Counted from the stretch's first letter, positions 7,439-16,488 are shown. The stretch: 64,000 nt of DNA from Bradyrhizobium barranii subsp. barranii (GCF_017565645.3 NZ_CP086136.1:5811501-5875500), one strand, 5' to 3'. The notes: a model not told the origin generated them from the sequence alone. Made by a program: numbers and translations.

Positions 7439-7481
7439 TGAAAACCCCAGCGCCTGGTAGGGAGCGCTGGGGCGTTTTCAA
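7439..7481 (+). terminator. Rho-independent terminator
   Basis: CCCCAGCGC and GCGCTGGGG arms surround a ~10-nt loop. An A-run precedes and GTTTTC follows, so it may work for transcripts from either side. Confidence 0.7.
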
Positions 7482-7590
7482 AATATCAATCGGTAAAAGC
7501 AATGAGGCCTTCATAGCACCGGTCTCGAAGCGCGAGTGTGAACTGGTTCACACGGCTCCGCCGATCTTCGCGTACCGCGCCCGGGTATAG

Positions 7591-7812
7591 CTATCCGCCT
7601 CGGCCGACGTTGGACGAGGCATTATTGAGCCAGCGCGCCGTTGCTTCATCGCTCCAGCCGGGGACCGCGAAGCGCACGCGAGGATTCACTTCCGTGCCGA
7701 AACGATCGACCGGAGGATGGCGCGTCGCAGGATTGTGCGCACGAGCGTGGTGCGCGGCGTCTGCAGACGTGCACAAGACGATCAAGAGGCCCAGGGCCAA
7801 AACAAGACGCAT
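7591..7812 (-). CDS. Small His-rich exported protein
   Basis: Protein of 73 aa. The start ATG opens a signal peptide, MRLVLALGLLIVLCTSADA, with cleavage at ADA. The mature chain starts with a His/Ala/Arg-rich segment (HHARAHNPATRHPP) and ends W-L-N-N-A-S-S-N-V-G-R-G-G. The same architecture (signal peptide, His-rich segment, Asn/Gly-rich end) occurs at 14128-14343, so the two may be distant paralogues. A metal-binding role is conceivable from the histidines but not shown. Confidence 0.6.
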   Translation of the reverse strand: MRLVLALGLLIVLCTSADAAHHARAHNPATRHPPVDRFGTEVNPRVRFAVPGWSDEATARWLNNASSNVGRGG

Positions 7813-8031
7813 CGTATCGGCTCCAATCGAGTCCGTTCCCGCTCATGTAATACGCCGACCGACCCACCGCGATCTGACGCGGCTTCACAGCTAGGAGAGC
7901 GAAGCGCGAACGCGACGCTCTTGCGATGGAGCGGACCGCCGCTCAACTCCCGCGCGCCGCACCGTTGCCAACCAATTCGTTTGGGAGCACGCTCTCTCCA
8001 GGCGCTTCAGACGCCGCACAGGGAGAACCAC

Positions 8032-8274
8032 ATGAAGGAACCGGGCCTGGACGGCCGCCATCGGGACAAGGATGGCGCGATCAGCAAGAAGCATGGCAAC
8101 ACGCTGGTCGGTACGTTGCGGAAGATCTACGGAAAGGCATTTGCGGCCGGTTATCCCGATGCGACGCCGCTCAGCGAGGTCTTGCATCAATTGAACGAGA
8201 CCTCGCTGAGCCAATTGCGTCGCGATCACGACACCGGGCATCTCGTGCACAAGATCGACCACGCCTCGAAGTGA
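8032..8274 (+). CDS. Conserved hypothetical protein (80 aa)
   Basis: ATG 8032 follows GGGAGAACC. The protein is soluble and mixed-charge, with the segment ISKKHGNTLVGTLRKIYG followed by a helical stretch (PLSEVLHQLNETSLSQLRRD) and a basic His-rich end. I recognise the 'K-H-G-N-T-L-V-G-T-L-R-K-I-Y-G' stretch as typical of a small conserved family in Bradyrhizobium and relatives, often present in several copies. The longer upstream frame is non-coding in character. No function is known. Confidence 0.7.
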   Translation: MKEPGLDGRHRDKDGAISKKHGNTLVGTLRKIYGKAFAAGYPDATPLSEVLHQLNETSLSQLRRDHDTGHLVHKIDHASK

Positions 8275-8437
8275 ATGGACTTCACTGGCCGATTTCACTT
8301 AGCCGACTTCAGGTCGTCGAAACCGACTCCGCCGACAGCCTCTCGGACGCAGGCTGCGCGATCTGTCGCCTCACCGTACTTGCCGTTTGAGCCCTCGCTA
8401 CCCTCGCGCTAGCATGAGCCCTTTTACGGAGGCTCAT

Positions 8438-8677
8438 TTGAAGCAGCTCATTATCATCGCCGCCATCGCGCTCGCCGTGACCGCTCCCGCCCGCTCGCAG
8501 GCGCTGGTCGATCCCAACAAGGTTGCCCCCGAATATCGCGAGGCGGCCGAGAAGCGCCGGGCCGAGCAAATGCGGCAACGCGAATGCGCGCTGAAGGCCG
8601 ATCTCGACAAGGTGCTGCCCAGGGATCGCACCGTCTATCTCAACCACTGCCTGGACACGCTGGCGGTCAAGCAATAG
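8438..8677 (+). CDS. Small exported protein
   Basis: TTG 8438 is preferred as start because GGAGG lies five bases upstream and the product then begins with a clean signal peptide (MKQLIIIAAIALAVTAPA, cleaved after RSQA). The upstream ATG at 8414 has no comparable site. The mature ~58 residues are charged and helical (EYREAAEKRRAEQMRQRECA) with two cysteines 26 residues apart that could form a periplasmic disulfide. Function unknown; the family seems widespread among small exported rhizobial proteins. Confidence 0.6.
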   Translation: MKQLIIIAAIALAVTAPARSQALVDPNKVAPEYREAAEKRRAEQMRQRECALKADLDKVLPRDRTVYLNHCLDTLAVKQ

Positions 8678-8815
8678 CGGCTGGCTGGGGCCGTCTCGAT
8701 CAGACCACGACGATAGGCCGACCTGACCGCACGATGATCTGTCGATTTCGGGCTCGTGTTGTGGACCAGCGGGCGATTTGTCGCACCGGCCGCCGCGAAG
8801 ACGCGGCCCCCCTCC

Positions 8816-9208
8816 TCACTGGCGCCGCGGCTTGCTCGGAAACAGCCGATCGCGGATGTAGCGCGAGGTCGGCGTCAGGCGGATGCCGCGCGGCTTCTGC
8901 CAGGCGGCGCGGTCGATCTCCTTTTTGTCGCCGATCTCGAGCCTGCCCTTGGCACCCTTGGCGATGAAGATCGCGTCGCTCATCTTGCGACCGGAGCGCT
9001 TATTCCTGGCCGTCACTTCCTTCCACAGGCTGATCCGGCCGAGCTTCAGCTTGGGCAGTTCCTCCTTGATCTCCCGCCGCAAGCAGTCCTTGTCGGACTC
9101 GCGCGAACGCTTGCGGCCGCCCGGGAACATCCACAGGCCGTCCGACCGCCGTCTGACCAACAATACCTTGCCGCGTTTTGCGGCAACCAGCTTGGAAGAC
9201 TTCGCCAT
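8816..9208 (-). CDS. Nudix hydrolase
   Basis: Protein of 130 aa from ATG 9208. It contains a complete Nudix box, GGRKRSRESDKDCLRREI followed by KEEL, matching G-x5-E-x7-R-E-U-x-E-E; the glutamates bind the divalent metal. The fold core V-L-L-V-R-R-R-S-D-G-L-W-M-F-P-G-G is typical. Such enzymes hydrolyse nucleoside diphosphates linked to another moiety; the substrate cannot be told from sequence, though the small size and basic character recall (di)nucleotide or diphosphoinositol-type members. Possible upstream starts add a non-conserved extension. No operon partner is evident. Confidence 0.88.
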   Translation of the reverse strand: MAKSSKLVAAKRGKVLLVRRRSDGLWMFPGGRKRSRESDKDCLRREIKEELPKLKLGRISLWKEVTARNKRSGRKMSDAIFIAKGAKGRLEIGDKKEIDRAAWQKPRGIRLTPTSRYIRDRLFPSKPRRQ

Positions 9209-9305
9209 TACTGCCGTAGATCGAAAACAGAATCGGCCTATCGTAACTTGTCTAGTTGAATAGACAAGTTCGCGGGGCGCTTTGACCACAGCCCGTGCGA
9301 GCAGC

Positions 9306-10385
9306 TCAGCTTTCGCTCGCCGCCGCCCGGTCCTCGGTCCTGATCCAGGCCATCATCAACTCCCAGGCCACCGACAGGATGATCGGCCCGATGAACAGGC
9401 CGACGATGCCGTGGGCGAGCGTGCCGCCGATCACGCCGACGAAGATCACGATGGTCGGCGTGGTGAGGCCGCGCCCCATCACCAGCGGCTTCAACATGGT
9501 GTCGATGAAGCCGACGAGGACGAGAAACACCGTGAGCAGCAGCGCCGTGGTGACGTCCTTGGCGGTCCAGATCCAGATGATCACCGGCAGGATCACCAGG
9601 AACGCGCCGATCTGCACGATCGAGAGCAGGAGCACGATGAAGGCGAGCAGGCCGGCGCTCGGCACGGCTGCCATCTTGAATCCGATGCCGGCGAGCAGCG
9701 CCTGCACGATGGCGACGCCGATCACGCCTTGCGCCACGGCGCGGATGGTGGCGCCCCCAAGCTCGAGAAAATGCTCGCTCTGCTCGGGCACGATGCGAAA
9801 CAGGAAGCCGCGCCCGGCCGCAACCAGCCGCGGCCCATGCGGAAACAGGAAGCCGGCGACGAACACCGAGACCAGAAACTGGAGCGTGCCGAGGCTCGCA
9901 TCGCCCGCAAGCGACAACAGGGGTCCCGCCAGCGGCTGGAGATAGGGCGCGACCTCGCGCAGCACCGCACGGATGTTGTTGTAAGCCTGATCCCAGAGAT
10001 CGTAGAGCCAAGGGCCGACCACCGGCCACGACTTGAGCTGCTCCGGCGCCGACTGCAGCGCGAGGTCGCCGGTGCCGAGCTGCTTCGCCAGCTCGCGCGC
10101 ACCGTCCACCGCGCTGAGGCCGAGCCAGGTCGCCGGGCCAATGACGATGCCGAGCGTGATCAGGGTGAGGATCGCGGCCGCGGTCTTCGGGCGGCCACCG
10201 AGGATCTTGGCGACCCAGCTGAAGGCCGGATAGAACGCGACCGCGAGCACGGCGCTCCAGGCCAGGATCGGCACGAACGGGCGGATGATCAGGAAGGTCC
10301 AGATGATCAGCAGGCCAAGCAGGCCGACCCGGATCAGGAGCTGGATGATGTCCTCTCCCGTCAGGAGCTGACGGAGACTTTTCAC
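9306..10385 (-). CDS. AI-2E family (PerM/YdiK-like) transporter
   Basis: Protein of ~359 aa with seven or eight hydrophobic segments in the AI-2E exporter arrangement: paired helices at the N-terminus (LLIRVGLLGLLIIWTFLIIR), a periplasmic-type middle (~residues 90-170), then a run of helices containing the family-like motif FVGVIGGTLAHGIVGLFIGP. GTG 10385 is taken as start because AAGGAAAGG precedes it; the frame continues upstream without coding character. Family members are inner-membrane permeases whose substrates are mostly unproven. It is a single gene, convergent with its Nudix neighbour's intergenic region. Confidence 0.85.
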   Translation of the reverse strand: MKSLRQLLTGEDIIQLLIRVGLLGLLIIWTFLIIRPFVPILAWSAVLAVAFYPAFSWVAKILGGRPKTAAAILTLITLGIVIGPATWLGLSAVDGARELAKQLGTGDLALQSAPEQLKSWPVVGPWLYDLWDQAYNNIRAVLREVAPYLQPLAGPLLSLAGDASLGTLQFLVSVFVAGFLFPHGPRLVAAGRGFLFRIVPEQSEHFLELGGATIRAVAQGVIGVAIVQALLAGIGFKMAAVPSAGLLAFIVLLLSIVQIGAFLVILPVIIWIWTAKDVTTALLLTVFLVLVGFIDTMLKPLVMGRGLTTPTIVIFVGVIGGTLAHGIVGLFIGPIILSVAWELMMAWIRTEDRAAASES

Positions 10386-10581
10386 GGGCACGCCTTTCCT
10401 TGCGGCATTGACGCGGGTTCCGGCACTTGCGCGGCAAAGCGTTATTGCCAGCCGCGCATCCGGCGTCAAGACGACCGGGCCCGCGGCTGCGCAAGGGATC
10501 GGACCGCTGCGCCGCCCGGCGCGGCATCAGCTGTCGCCGAACGGGTTGGTCCAGTCGGCCAAGCGGTGGCGCTCCGTCCGC

Positions 10582-11301
10582 TCAGAAGTGGTAGTTCACG
10601 CCCACCGTGCCGGTCTGGATGTTCAGCTTCACATTGGCTGGAGTCGCCACCAGATTGCCTGTCGTCACCGGCTGCTCGGTGATCGTGCCGAAGCCCATAT
10701 AGTTGTACTCGGCCCGCACCGACCAGTTCGGCACGAACATCCACTCGATGCCGCCGCCGGCAAGCCAGCCGGTGCGATTGAAGCTGCCCGAGGCGGAACC
10801 GGCGAGCGGGCCGGCAAGGCCGTTGTTGACGCTGTACTTGTCGCGGGTGAAGGCCGCGCCACCCTTGGCGTAGAGCAGCACGCGGTCGAAGGCGACGCCG
10901 AAACGGCCGGCGACCGTAGCGATGTAGTCGTTCTTCAGCGACAGGTTGAAGCCGGCACCGCCACCGAACGGGCCGCCGGCATTGAGTGTGACGCTGGACC
11001 AGGCGCCGGTGCCTTCGAGGCCGATCACGAAATTGCTGATCTGGTAGTTGCCGCCGATCTGGCCCCCGACGATGCCGCCGCTGGCCGTGGCCGAGCTCCA
11101 GGTCGCTGTCGGATCGGTCAGGTCGATGCCGGTCCATTTGCTCCAGGCGCCGCCGCCATGCGCGCCGATGTAGAAGCCGGTCCAGCTGAAGATCTGGGCC
11201 GGCACCGGCGCTTTGACCGGCGCGGGCGCAATGATGTCAGCTGCAAATGCCGGCGTTGCCAATGACAGCAGCGCAGACGCCAAAACCAGTTTCTTCCGCA
11301 T
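10582..11301 (-). CDS. Outer-membrane beta-barrel protein (Omp31/Omp25-like)
   Basis: Protein of 239 aa with a signal peptide (MRKKLVLASALLSLATPAFA) and a short linker of the type A-P-V-K-A-P-V-P. The barrel opens with FSWTGFYIGAHGGGAW and ends with the typical C-terminal TGTVGVNYHF, whose last Phe is the BAM recognition residue. Gly- and aromatic-rich alternating strands fit an eight-stranded OmpA-type barrel. It is a distant paralogue of the five-gene cluster at 48-52.6 kb. It could be a general surface protein or small porin. Confidence 0.88.
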   Translation of the reverse strand: MRKKLVLASALLSLATPAFAADIIAPAPVKAPVPAQIFSWTGFYIGAHGGGAWSKWTGIDLTDPTATWSSATASGGIVGGQIGGNYQISNFVIGLEGTGAWSSVTLNAGGPFGGGAGFNLSLKNDYIATVAGRFGVAFDRVLLYAKGGAAFTRDKYSVNNGLAGPLAGSASGSFNRTGWLAGGGIEWMFVPNWSVRAEYNYMGFGTITEQPVTTGNLVATPANVKLNIQTGTVGVNYHF

Positions 11302-11557
11302 GATCTCACCCCCAAATTGTCCGCCCTCCGACCGAGGCGACGATGAAATCTAGCTGTGGGATCACGCGCGCGCTTGGACCAATCGGCGACGCGATTTGGA
11401 CTGACGGGCGCTCGTCAGACCCGGGAAGCTCCTGCAACGCCGCGACCGGAGCCCGGTTTGGCTAACGGCGATTAACCGGATTTCCCGAGGTCAGTTTACG
11501 CCGATGCAAATCCCCGCACCTAGGCTTCTCGCCAGCATTCAAAAACACTGATGTGCA

Positions 11558-11782
11558 ATGGCCAACAGCATCTGGACGACCGAAGAATTCACCTGCGCGG
11601 GTTGCAGCATGAACTACACCGCGACACGGGAAGAGCACAGCGAAGCCCACACCGGCAGCTTCAAATGCAGCATCTGCAGCGGCGTGGTACACGCCTGGTC
11701 CGGCAAGCACCACTTCTTCGGCTGGCAAGCGGTGAAGACAAAACCGCCGGTGTTCGGACGGCGCTGGGCGGGCGTGCAGTGA
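11558..11782 (+). CDS. Small zinc-ribbon protein
   Basis: Protein of 74 aa. Two Cys pairs, CAGC and CSIC, are spaced about 20 residues apart and form a probable zinc ribbon; the following Trp/His-rich segment (HAWSGKHHFFGW) is characteristic of this rhizobial family. ATG 11558 is used. No signal peptide or membrane helix is seen. Such stand-alone ribbons may bind nucleic acid or protein, but the function is unknown. Confidence 0.75.
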   Translation: MANSIWTTEEFTCAGCSMNYTATREEHSEAHTGSFKCSICSGVVHAWSGKHHFFGWQAVKTKPPVFGRRWAGVQ

Positions 11783-11842
11783 CAGGTGCCAGCGATGGTC
11801 TCGGTACCGTAGCCCAATTGTGGCGACGGCGCGCCTCCACGC

Positions 11843-11918
11843 CGTCATTGCGAGCGTAGCGAAGCAATCCAGAGTCTTTCCGCGGCGACGGTCCGGATTG
11901 CTTCGCGACGCTCGCGAT
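11843..11918. repeat. Dispersed palindromic repeat (GCGAGCG...GAAGCAATCC type)
   Basis: The left arm GCGAGCGTAGCGAAGCAATC is followed ~35 bp later by GGATTGCTTCGCGACGCTCGC, an imperfect inverted copy. This element type is familiar from many intergenic regions of Bradyrhizobium and Rhodopseudomonas. It lies between a zinc-ribbon gene and the acetoacetyl-CoA synthetase gene. Confidence 0.8.
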
Positions 11919-12075
11919 CAACGAATCCATTGAAGTAAACGTATTGCGCCACTCCAACGTGCTGCTGGCGCTCGCAGACCCACTACTGCCGTCACCGCAG
12001 TCTGCGCGAACTATGGCTTCTGCTACTCTGCGGCGCAGGATAGACTTCCCTCCCCGCAACAGAATCCGACACGCA

Positions 12076-14121
12076 ATGACCGCACCCTTCGTTCCCCAGA
12101 TCGCTCTCTATCGCAACTGGCTCGCCGAGCAGCGTGGCCTTTCCTTCGCGAATTACGAGGAGATGCGGCAGTGGTCGGTGCGCGATCTCGACGGCTTCTG
12201 GCGCAGCATCTGGGACTATTACGATCTGCAATCGCCGACGCCGTTTGCGGCCGTGATCGCCGAGCGCAAGATGCCGGGCGCGGTGTGGTTTCCCGGCGCG
12301 CAGGTCAACTATGCGCGGCAGGTGTTCCGGCATGTCGAGGCCGCCGACGCCGCCGGCCTGCCCGCGATCGTCAGTAGCGGCGAGGATGGCAAGCTCGACG
12401 CAACGAGCTGGCCGGAGCTGCGGCGCAAGGCAGCGGCGCTCGCGCTGCATCTGAAGGAGAAGGGTATCAAGCCCGGCGACCGGATCGCGGCCTACCTGCC
12501 CAACATCCCCGAAACCATCATCGCGTTTCTGGCGAGCACCAGCATCGGCGCGGTCTGGAGCGTCTGTGCGCCCGACATGGCTGCGCCCGCCGTGATCGAC
12601 CGCTTCAAGCAGATCGAGCCAAAGGTGCTGATCGCCTGCGATGCCGTCACCTATGCCGGCCGCCGGCATGATCGCAAGGACGTCGTCGCGGAGCTGCGGC
12701 GATCGCTGCCGACGGTCGAGCACGTCATCCTGCACAGCGAGGCCGCGCCCGCAGCGCCGGACGCCCTGCTCGCCGACATCGTCGCAAGGACAGGCGCCGC
12801 GATCGACGCGTTCGAGCCGGCCTGGCTGCCGTTCGATCATCCGCTCTGGATCGTCTATTCCAGCGGCACCACCGGCCTGCCGAAACCGATCGTGCACGGC
12901 CATGGCGGGATCGTCATCGTGGTGCTGGCGCTGCTGGGCCTGCACAACGACCTCGGCTGCTCCTACCACGAGAACTCGTTCGGCGAGCGCTATCACTGGT
13001 ACTCTTCGACCGGCTGGATCATGTGGAATTCGCAGGTCGGCGGCCTGCTCAGCGGCACCACCTGCTGCATCTTCGACGGCAGCCCGGGCGGCACCAAGGA
13101 CAAGCCGGACTGGACCACGCTGTGGCGGTTCGTGGCACAGTCGAAAGCGACCTTCTTCGGCGCCGGCGCGGCGTTCTTCGCCAACTGCGCCAAGGCCGAG
13201 ATCGATCTCACTGCGGCCGGCGATCTGTCGCGGCTGCGTTGCCTCGGCTCGACCGGCTCGCCGCTCAGCGCCGACACGCAAGCCTGGTTCAACGATCGCT
13301 TCGCGGCGTTGTCGAAAATCAACGGCAGCAAGGCGCAGGCCGACATCTGGTGGGCGAACATCTCCGGCGGCACCGATTTCGCCGGCGCCTTCATCGGCGG
13401 CAACCGCGAATTGCCGCAGACCCCGGGCGCGATGCAGTGCCGCCTGCTCGGCGCGGCGGTCGAAGCCTTCAGCGAGCAGGCCCGCGCCGTCATCGACGAG
13501 GTCGGCGAGCTCGTCTGTACCGAGCCGATGCCCTCGATGCCGCTCCGCTTCTGGAACGACAAGGGCGATGCGCGCTATCGCGCCAGCTATTTCGAGACCT
13601 ATCCGGACAATTTCGACGGCAGTGGCCGCGGGCCGGTGTGGCGGCACGGTGACTGGCTCAAGGTCAATCCGGACGGCTCCTGCATCATCTATGGCCGCAG
13701 CGATGCGACCATCAACCGGCACGGCCTGCGCATGGGCACGAGCGAGCTCTATTCCGCGATCGAAGCGCTGCCGGAGGTGCTAGATAGCCTTGTCGTCGAC
13801 CTCGAATATCTCGGCCGCGACAGCTACATGCCGCTGTTCGTGGTGCTGCGCGAGGGCACAGCCTTCGACGCTGCGATGCAGGCCAGGATCAACAAGGCGA
13901 TCGAGGCCGGCCTGTCCCGGCGATTCCTCCCGAACGAGATCTTTGCCGTCGCCGAGATCCCGCGCACGCTCTCGGGCAAGAAGCAGGAGCTGCCGATCAA
14001 GAAGCTGCTGCTGGGCCAGCCCGTCGAAAAGGTCATCAACAAAGAGGCGATGGCCAATCCCGCCTGCCTCGACTGGTATCTCGCCTTCGCCCGCGATTAT
14101 CTCGCCCGAACCGCGGCGTAG
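12076..14121 (+). CDS. aacS: Acetoacetate-CoA ligase (acetoacetyl-CoA synthetase)
   Basis: Protein of 681 aa, the usual length for this enzyme, which activates acetoacetate with ATP and CoA in the cytoplasm and links ketone body or PHB turnover to acetyl-CoA. The ANL-superfamily motifs are all present: IVYSSGTTGLPKPIVHG (P-loop, ~residues 258-274), ISGGTDFAGAF (adenine site), GDWLKVNPDGSCIIYGRSD with the hinge region, INRHGLRMGTSELY, and the C-terminal catalytic lysine in LSGKKQELPIKK. The N-terminal pattern FWRSIWDYYDL is the ACAS_N cap. Start ATG 12076 gives the family-typical N-terminus; the longer upstream frame crosses a repeat. It is monocistronic by layout. Confidence 0.95.
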   Translation: MTAPFVPQIALYRNWLAEQRGLSFANYEEMRQWSVRDLDGFWRSIWDYYDLQSPTPFAAVIAERKMPGAVWFPGAQVNYARQVFRHVEAADAAGLPAIVSSGEDGKLDATSWPELRRKAAALALHLKEKGIKPGDRIAAYLPNIPETIIAFLASTSIGAVWSVCAPDMAAPAVIDRFKQIEPKVLIACDAVTYAGRRHDRKDVVAELRRSLPTVEHVILHSEAAPAAPDALLADIVARTGAAIDAFEPAWLPFDHPLWIVYSSGTTGLPKPIVHGHGGIVIVVLALLGLHNDLGCSYHENSFGERYHWYSSTGWIMWNSQVGGLLSGTTCCIFDGSPGGTKDKPDWTTLWRFVAQSKATFFGAGAAFFANCAKAEIDLTAAGDLSRLRCLGSTGSPLSADTQAWFNDRFAALSKINGSKAQADIWWANISGGTDFAGAFIGGNRELPQTPGAMQCRLLGAAVEAFSEQARAVIDEVGELVCTEPMPSMPLRFWNDKGDARYRASYFETYPDNFDGSGRGPVWRHGDWLKVNPDGSCIIYGRSDATINRHGLRMGTSELYSAIEALPEVLDSLVVDLEYLGRDSYMPLFVVLREGTAFDAAMQARINKAIEAGLSRRFLPNEIFAVAEIPRTLSGKKQELPIKKLLLGQPVEKVINKEAMANPACLDWYLAFARDYLARTAA

Positions 14122-14127
14122 CTTCGA

Positions 14128-14343
14128 TCAACCGCCGCCGAAATTGGAGGGATCGAGATTCCTGTTCTCGGACGGCGGGATCGGCGGCCACCCGGGAAAT
14201 TTGTACCAGCCGGGCGGGACCGGCGCGTCCTCGGGCAGATGGGCGACGACGTGATGGCGCGGGCGGGCATGATGCGCCGGAGCGGCAGCCGCCGACGCGC
14301 ATGTTGAAATCAACAGGACCAAAGCCAGGATAGACCGCATCAT
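14128..14343 (-). CDS. Small His/Pro-rich exported protein
   Basis: About 70 aa. ATG 14343 (or the next codon) opens a signal peptide, MMRSILALVLLISTCASAAA. The mature chain has a His-rich start (HHARPRHHVVAH), a Pro-rich centre (PPGWYKFPGWPPIPP) and the end N-L-D-P-S-N-F-G-G-G. It resembles the protein at 7591-7812 in layout. The gene is convergent with the acetoacetyl-CoA synthetase gene, leaving only a few bases between stop codons. Function unknown. Confidence 0.6.
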   Translation of the reverse strand: MMRSILALVLLISTCASAAAAPAHHARPRHHVVAHLPEDAPVPPGWYKFPGWPPIPPSENRNLDPSNFGGG

Positions 14344-14546
14344 ACGTGCTCCAGACGTCCACCCGGGCACCATGTGGTGCGGGAACCACGCTGGAACGAT
14401 GCGTCGCAACGTCACGATGTCTCACATCGGCGGCATCGCTGCTGCCGGGAGACGCCGGAGATCAACCCAATTGCGCCAATGGCGTTTGGATTCCGTTCAC
14501 CGATCGCCGCTAGATCAGGATGGATCCTCCGCGACGAACAGCAGCT

Positions 14547-14849
14547 ATGGCCGATCTCAACGCAGTCCTCTCCAGGCTCAACGACCGCCTGCTCCGCCTC
14601 GAAGGCGAGCTGTTCGTGCTGCGCTCGCTGGCGCGCGCGACGCTGACGGCGGGCGACGACCATGCGGCGCGCATGCGCAAGCTGGTCGAGGCCGCAAAGG
14701 TCGCGCTCGACGACGAAGCCAAACGTGAGCTCGACAAACCGACGCGCAAATATGTCGATGCGGCAACCGCGCTGGTGGAGGAACTGCTGGTCGAACCCAC
14801 CCAGGCACGGCCGCTGTTCACCGTCATCGACGGTGGCCGGCGCGACTGA
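14547..14849 (+). CDS. Conserved hypothetical coiled-coil protein
   Basis: Protein of 100 aa from ATG 14547. It begins with a heptad-like helix (LNAVLSRLNDRLLRLEGELF), contains a charged central part (DDHAARMRKLVEAAKVALDD) and ends FTVIDGGRRD. It is soluble, likely all-helical and probably oligomeric. The ATG is favoured over the TTG-type upstream frame because the coiled coil starts there. It is convergent with the gene at 14855-15088, with a five-base gap. No domain name can be assigned. Confidence 0.6.
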   Translation: MADLNAVLSRLNDRLLRLEGELFVLRSLARATLTAGDDHAARMRKLVEAAKVALDDEAKRELDKPTRKYVDAATALVEELLVEPTQARPLFTVIDGGRRD

Positions 14850-14854
14850 GCGCG

Positions 14855-15088
14855 TCAGATCGGACGTATCCCGCGGGGATCCGCGGACTGGGCCTTCAGC
14901 CGGCTGAGCCCCTCCTCGATGATCGCGATCTCCTCGTCGATCTTGCCGATCGGCAGGCTGAAATCGTAGCCGGACCGGCTCTTCAGATCGACCGCGAGCC
15001 GCTGCCTGTGCATCATCAGCTCGTCGAGCCCACGGCGGTTCTTCAGCCGCACATAGGCGTCCACGATCTGCTCAATTGCGCTCAGCAT
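14855..15088 (-). CDS. Conserved hypothetical protein (77 aa)
   Basis: ATG 15088 starts a helical, charged protein: AIEQIVDAYVRLKNRRGLDE, then MMHRQRLAVDLKSRSGYDF and a final helix with IDEEIAIIEEGLSRLK. An ATG 36 bases upstream is possible, but its extra residues are not protein-like and GGGACC sits before 15088. There are no membrane segments or signal peptide. It may pair with the adjacent helical protein encoded convergently at 14547-14849, but that is speculation. Confidence 0.55.
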   Translation of the reverse strand: MLSAIEQIVDAYVRLKNRRGLDELMMHRQRLAVDLKSRSGYDFSLPIGKIDEEIAIIEEGLSRLKAQSADPRGIRPI

Positions 15089-15250
15089 GAAATCGGTCCC
15101 GGCAAAAAAGCCCACGCGGCGCACCCACGCCGGCGGGACATTTTTGGTGTCGCGGTACGCAATACAAATCCGCGACGGATTCGTCGATACGACAGGCAGG
15201 TTGAGAACGCGTTACCGTTTGATGATTTCGTGATGGCGCCGGCATGAAAA

Positions 15251-15275
15251 GCCGCTGGCGATCACTCGCCAGCGG
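15251..15275. terminator. Strong hairpin in a 337-bp intergenic stretch
   Basis: GCCGCTGGCG and CGCCAGCGGC form perfect arms with a short loop. The surrounding gene-free stretch (15089-15425) shows no other structure that I can support. No T-run follows. Confidence 0.5.
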
Positions 15276-15425
15276 CCAAAGCCGGGTTCGAAAACGGATT
15301 CGGAATCAAATTTGGCCAGCCCCGGTTGGTGCATTCTAGCGGCACATGGGGGCTGCTTATGTTAGAAATGAAACAGAGGAACCGGCGGATACATCATTTG
15401 CTGTCGATGTGGCCGGGCGGCAACG

Positions 15426-15710
15426 CTAGTCCGTGACGCAAAAATACTTGCGCGGCAGCCTGCGGTAGGCGCTGTAGCGGTAGTACGGCCTGTAGGCGTA
15501 GCCGCGATAGAGTGCGGGCGGCTCCTCGCCGTAATAGGCGCCGTGGTAGAAATTATAGACCGGCCCTTCGGCGCAACGATAGGCATCCCACGTCGGACCG
15601 ATGAAGGGCGCCACCCCGACCTCGGGCGGGACCGCCGGGTACGGCCCGCCGGCGCGCGCGGGCGTGGCTACGCTCAGTGCCGCGAGAAGGAAAAACCACG
15701 CGCTTCGCAT
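15426..15710 (-). CDS. Small Tyr-rich exported protein
   Basis: Protein of 94 aa with signal peptide MRSAWFFLLAALSVATPARA. The mature chain is very rich in Tyr, Pro and Gly (YRGYAYRPYYRYSAYRR) and has two cysteines, one in YRCAEGPVYNFYHG and one in the C-terminal KYFCVTD, which may be disulfide-linked. ATG 15710 is used because the longer frame upstream has no signal peptide. It is divergent from the formyltransferase gene. It is a rhizobial exported protein of unknown function. Confidence 0.65.
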   Translation of the reverse strand: MRSAWFFLLAALSVATPARAGGPYPAVPPEVGVAPFIGPTWDAYRCAEGPVYNFYHGAYYGEEPPALYRGYAYRPYYRYSAYRRLPRKYFCVTD

Positions 15711-15900
15711 GCGCTCGCTCCTGATACGGTGCAATACGCGCATGGAAGCACCGGAACGGCCGGCTGCGCAATCGCGGAGCCCGTCGCGCCCCCGCGCCCG
15801 GTGCATTGTTGATAACCGGCACAAACCGCCCGCGGCTGGTGACAGGACGCACCGACGTGTTATCGGGGGATGACGCAGTTGCGAGACGGATCGGACACCC

Positions 15901-16488
15901 ATGCGCATTACCCTCGTCGGCTCCCGCCATTTCGGCGTGACCACCCTGAACATGCTCCGGGAGCACGGCGTCCCGATCGTGCGGGTCGTCGTGGCCGACG
16001 CCGAGGATCGCCTCGCGGCGAGCGCCAAGGCGGCTGGCATCGAGGTAACGGTCCAGGCCAATCCGAAGCTGGTGGTCGCCTCCGAAATCGGCCCCGACAC
16101 CGACCTGATCATCACCGCCCACAGCCACGCCCGGATCGGCAAGGACGCCCTGGCCGCCGCGAAGTACGGCGGGATCGGCTATCATCCCTCGCTGCTGCCG
16201 CGTCATCGGGGCAAAGCCGCTGTGGAATGGACCATCAAGGAAGGCGATCCGATCGCCGGCGGCACGATCTATCATCTTGCCGACCGCATGGACGCCGGCG
16301 CCATCGCCGCCCAGGACTGGTGCTTCGTCAAGAAGGGCGAGACGGCTCGCGAACTCTGGGAGCGCGCGCTCGCTCCGCTCGGCCTCAAGCTGCTGGCCGA
16401 CGTGATCGACTACGTCAAGGTCCACAAGGCGCTGCCCTCCAAGGTTCAGGACGAGCAGTTCGCGACCTTGGCGCCAAGTCTTTCCTGA
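15901..16488 (+). CDS. Formyltransferase-family protein
   Basis: Protein of 195 aa, corresponding only to the catalytic N-terminal domain of methionyl-tRNA or UDP-sugar formyltransferases. The loop YHPSLLPRHRGKAAVEW contains the catalytic His of the SLLP region, and DRMDAGAIAAQ carries the conserved Asp and matches the family's LxxGxDTGxI region. Folate (10-formyl-THF) would be the expected donor. The C-terminal OB domain of Fmt is absent, and fmt normally sits next to def, which is not here, so this is probably not the housekeeping enzyme. The acceptor substrate is unknown. Confidence 0.75.
   Translation: MRITLVGSRHFGVTTLNMLREHGVPIVRVVVADAEDRLAASAKAAGIEVTVQANPKLVVASEIGPDTDLIITAHSHARIGKDALAAAKYGGIGYHPSLLPRHRGKAAVEWTIKEGDPIAGGTIYHLADRMDAGAIAAQDWCFVKKGETARELWERALAPLGLKLLADVIDYVKVHKALPSKVQDEQFATLAPSLS

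Noticed and set aside
9282..10682. Long plus-strand frame opposite the AI-2E transporter and Omp gene.
   Set aside because: It crosses two genes and an intergenic region and is low-complexity.
11992..13722. Long minus-strand frame opposite acetoacetyl-CoA synthetase.
   Set aside because: The plus strand has all ANL motifs in order.
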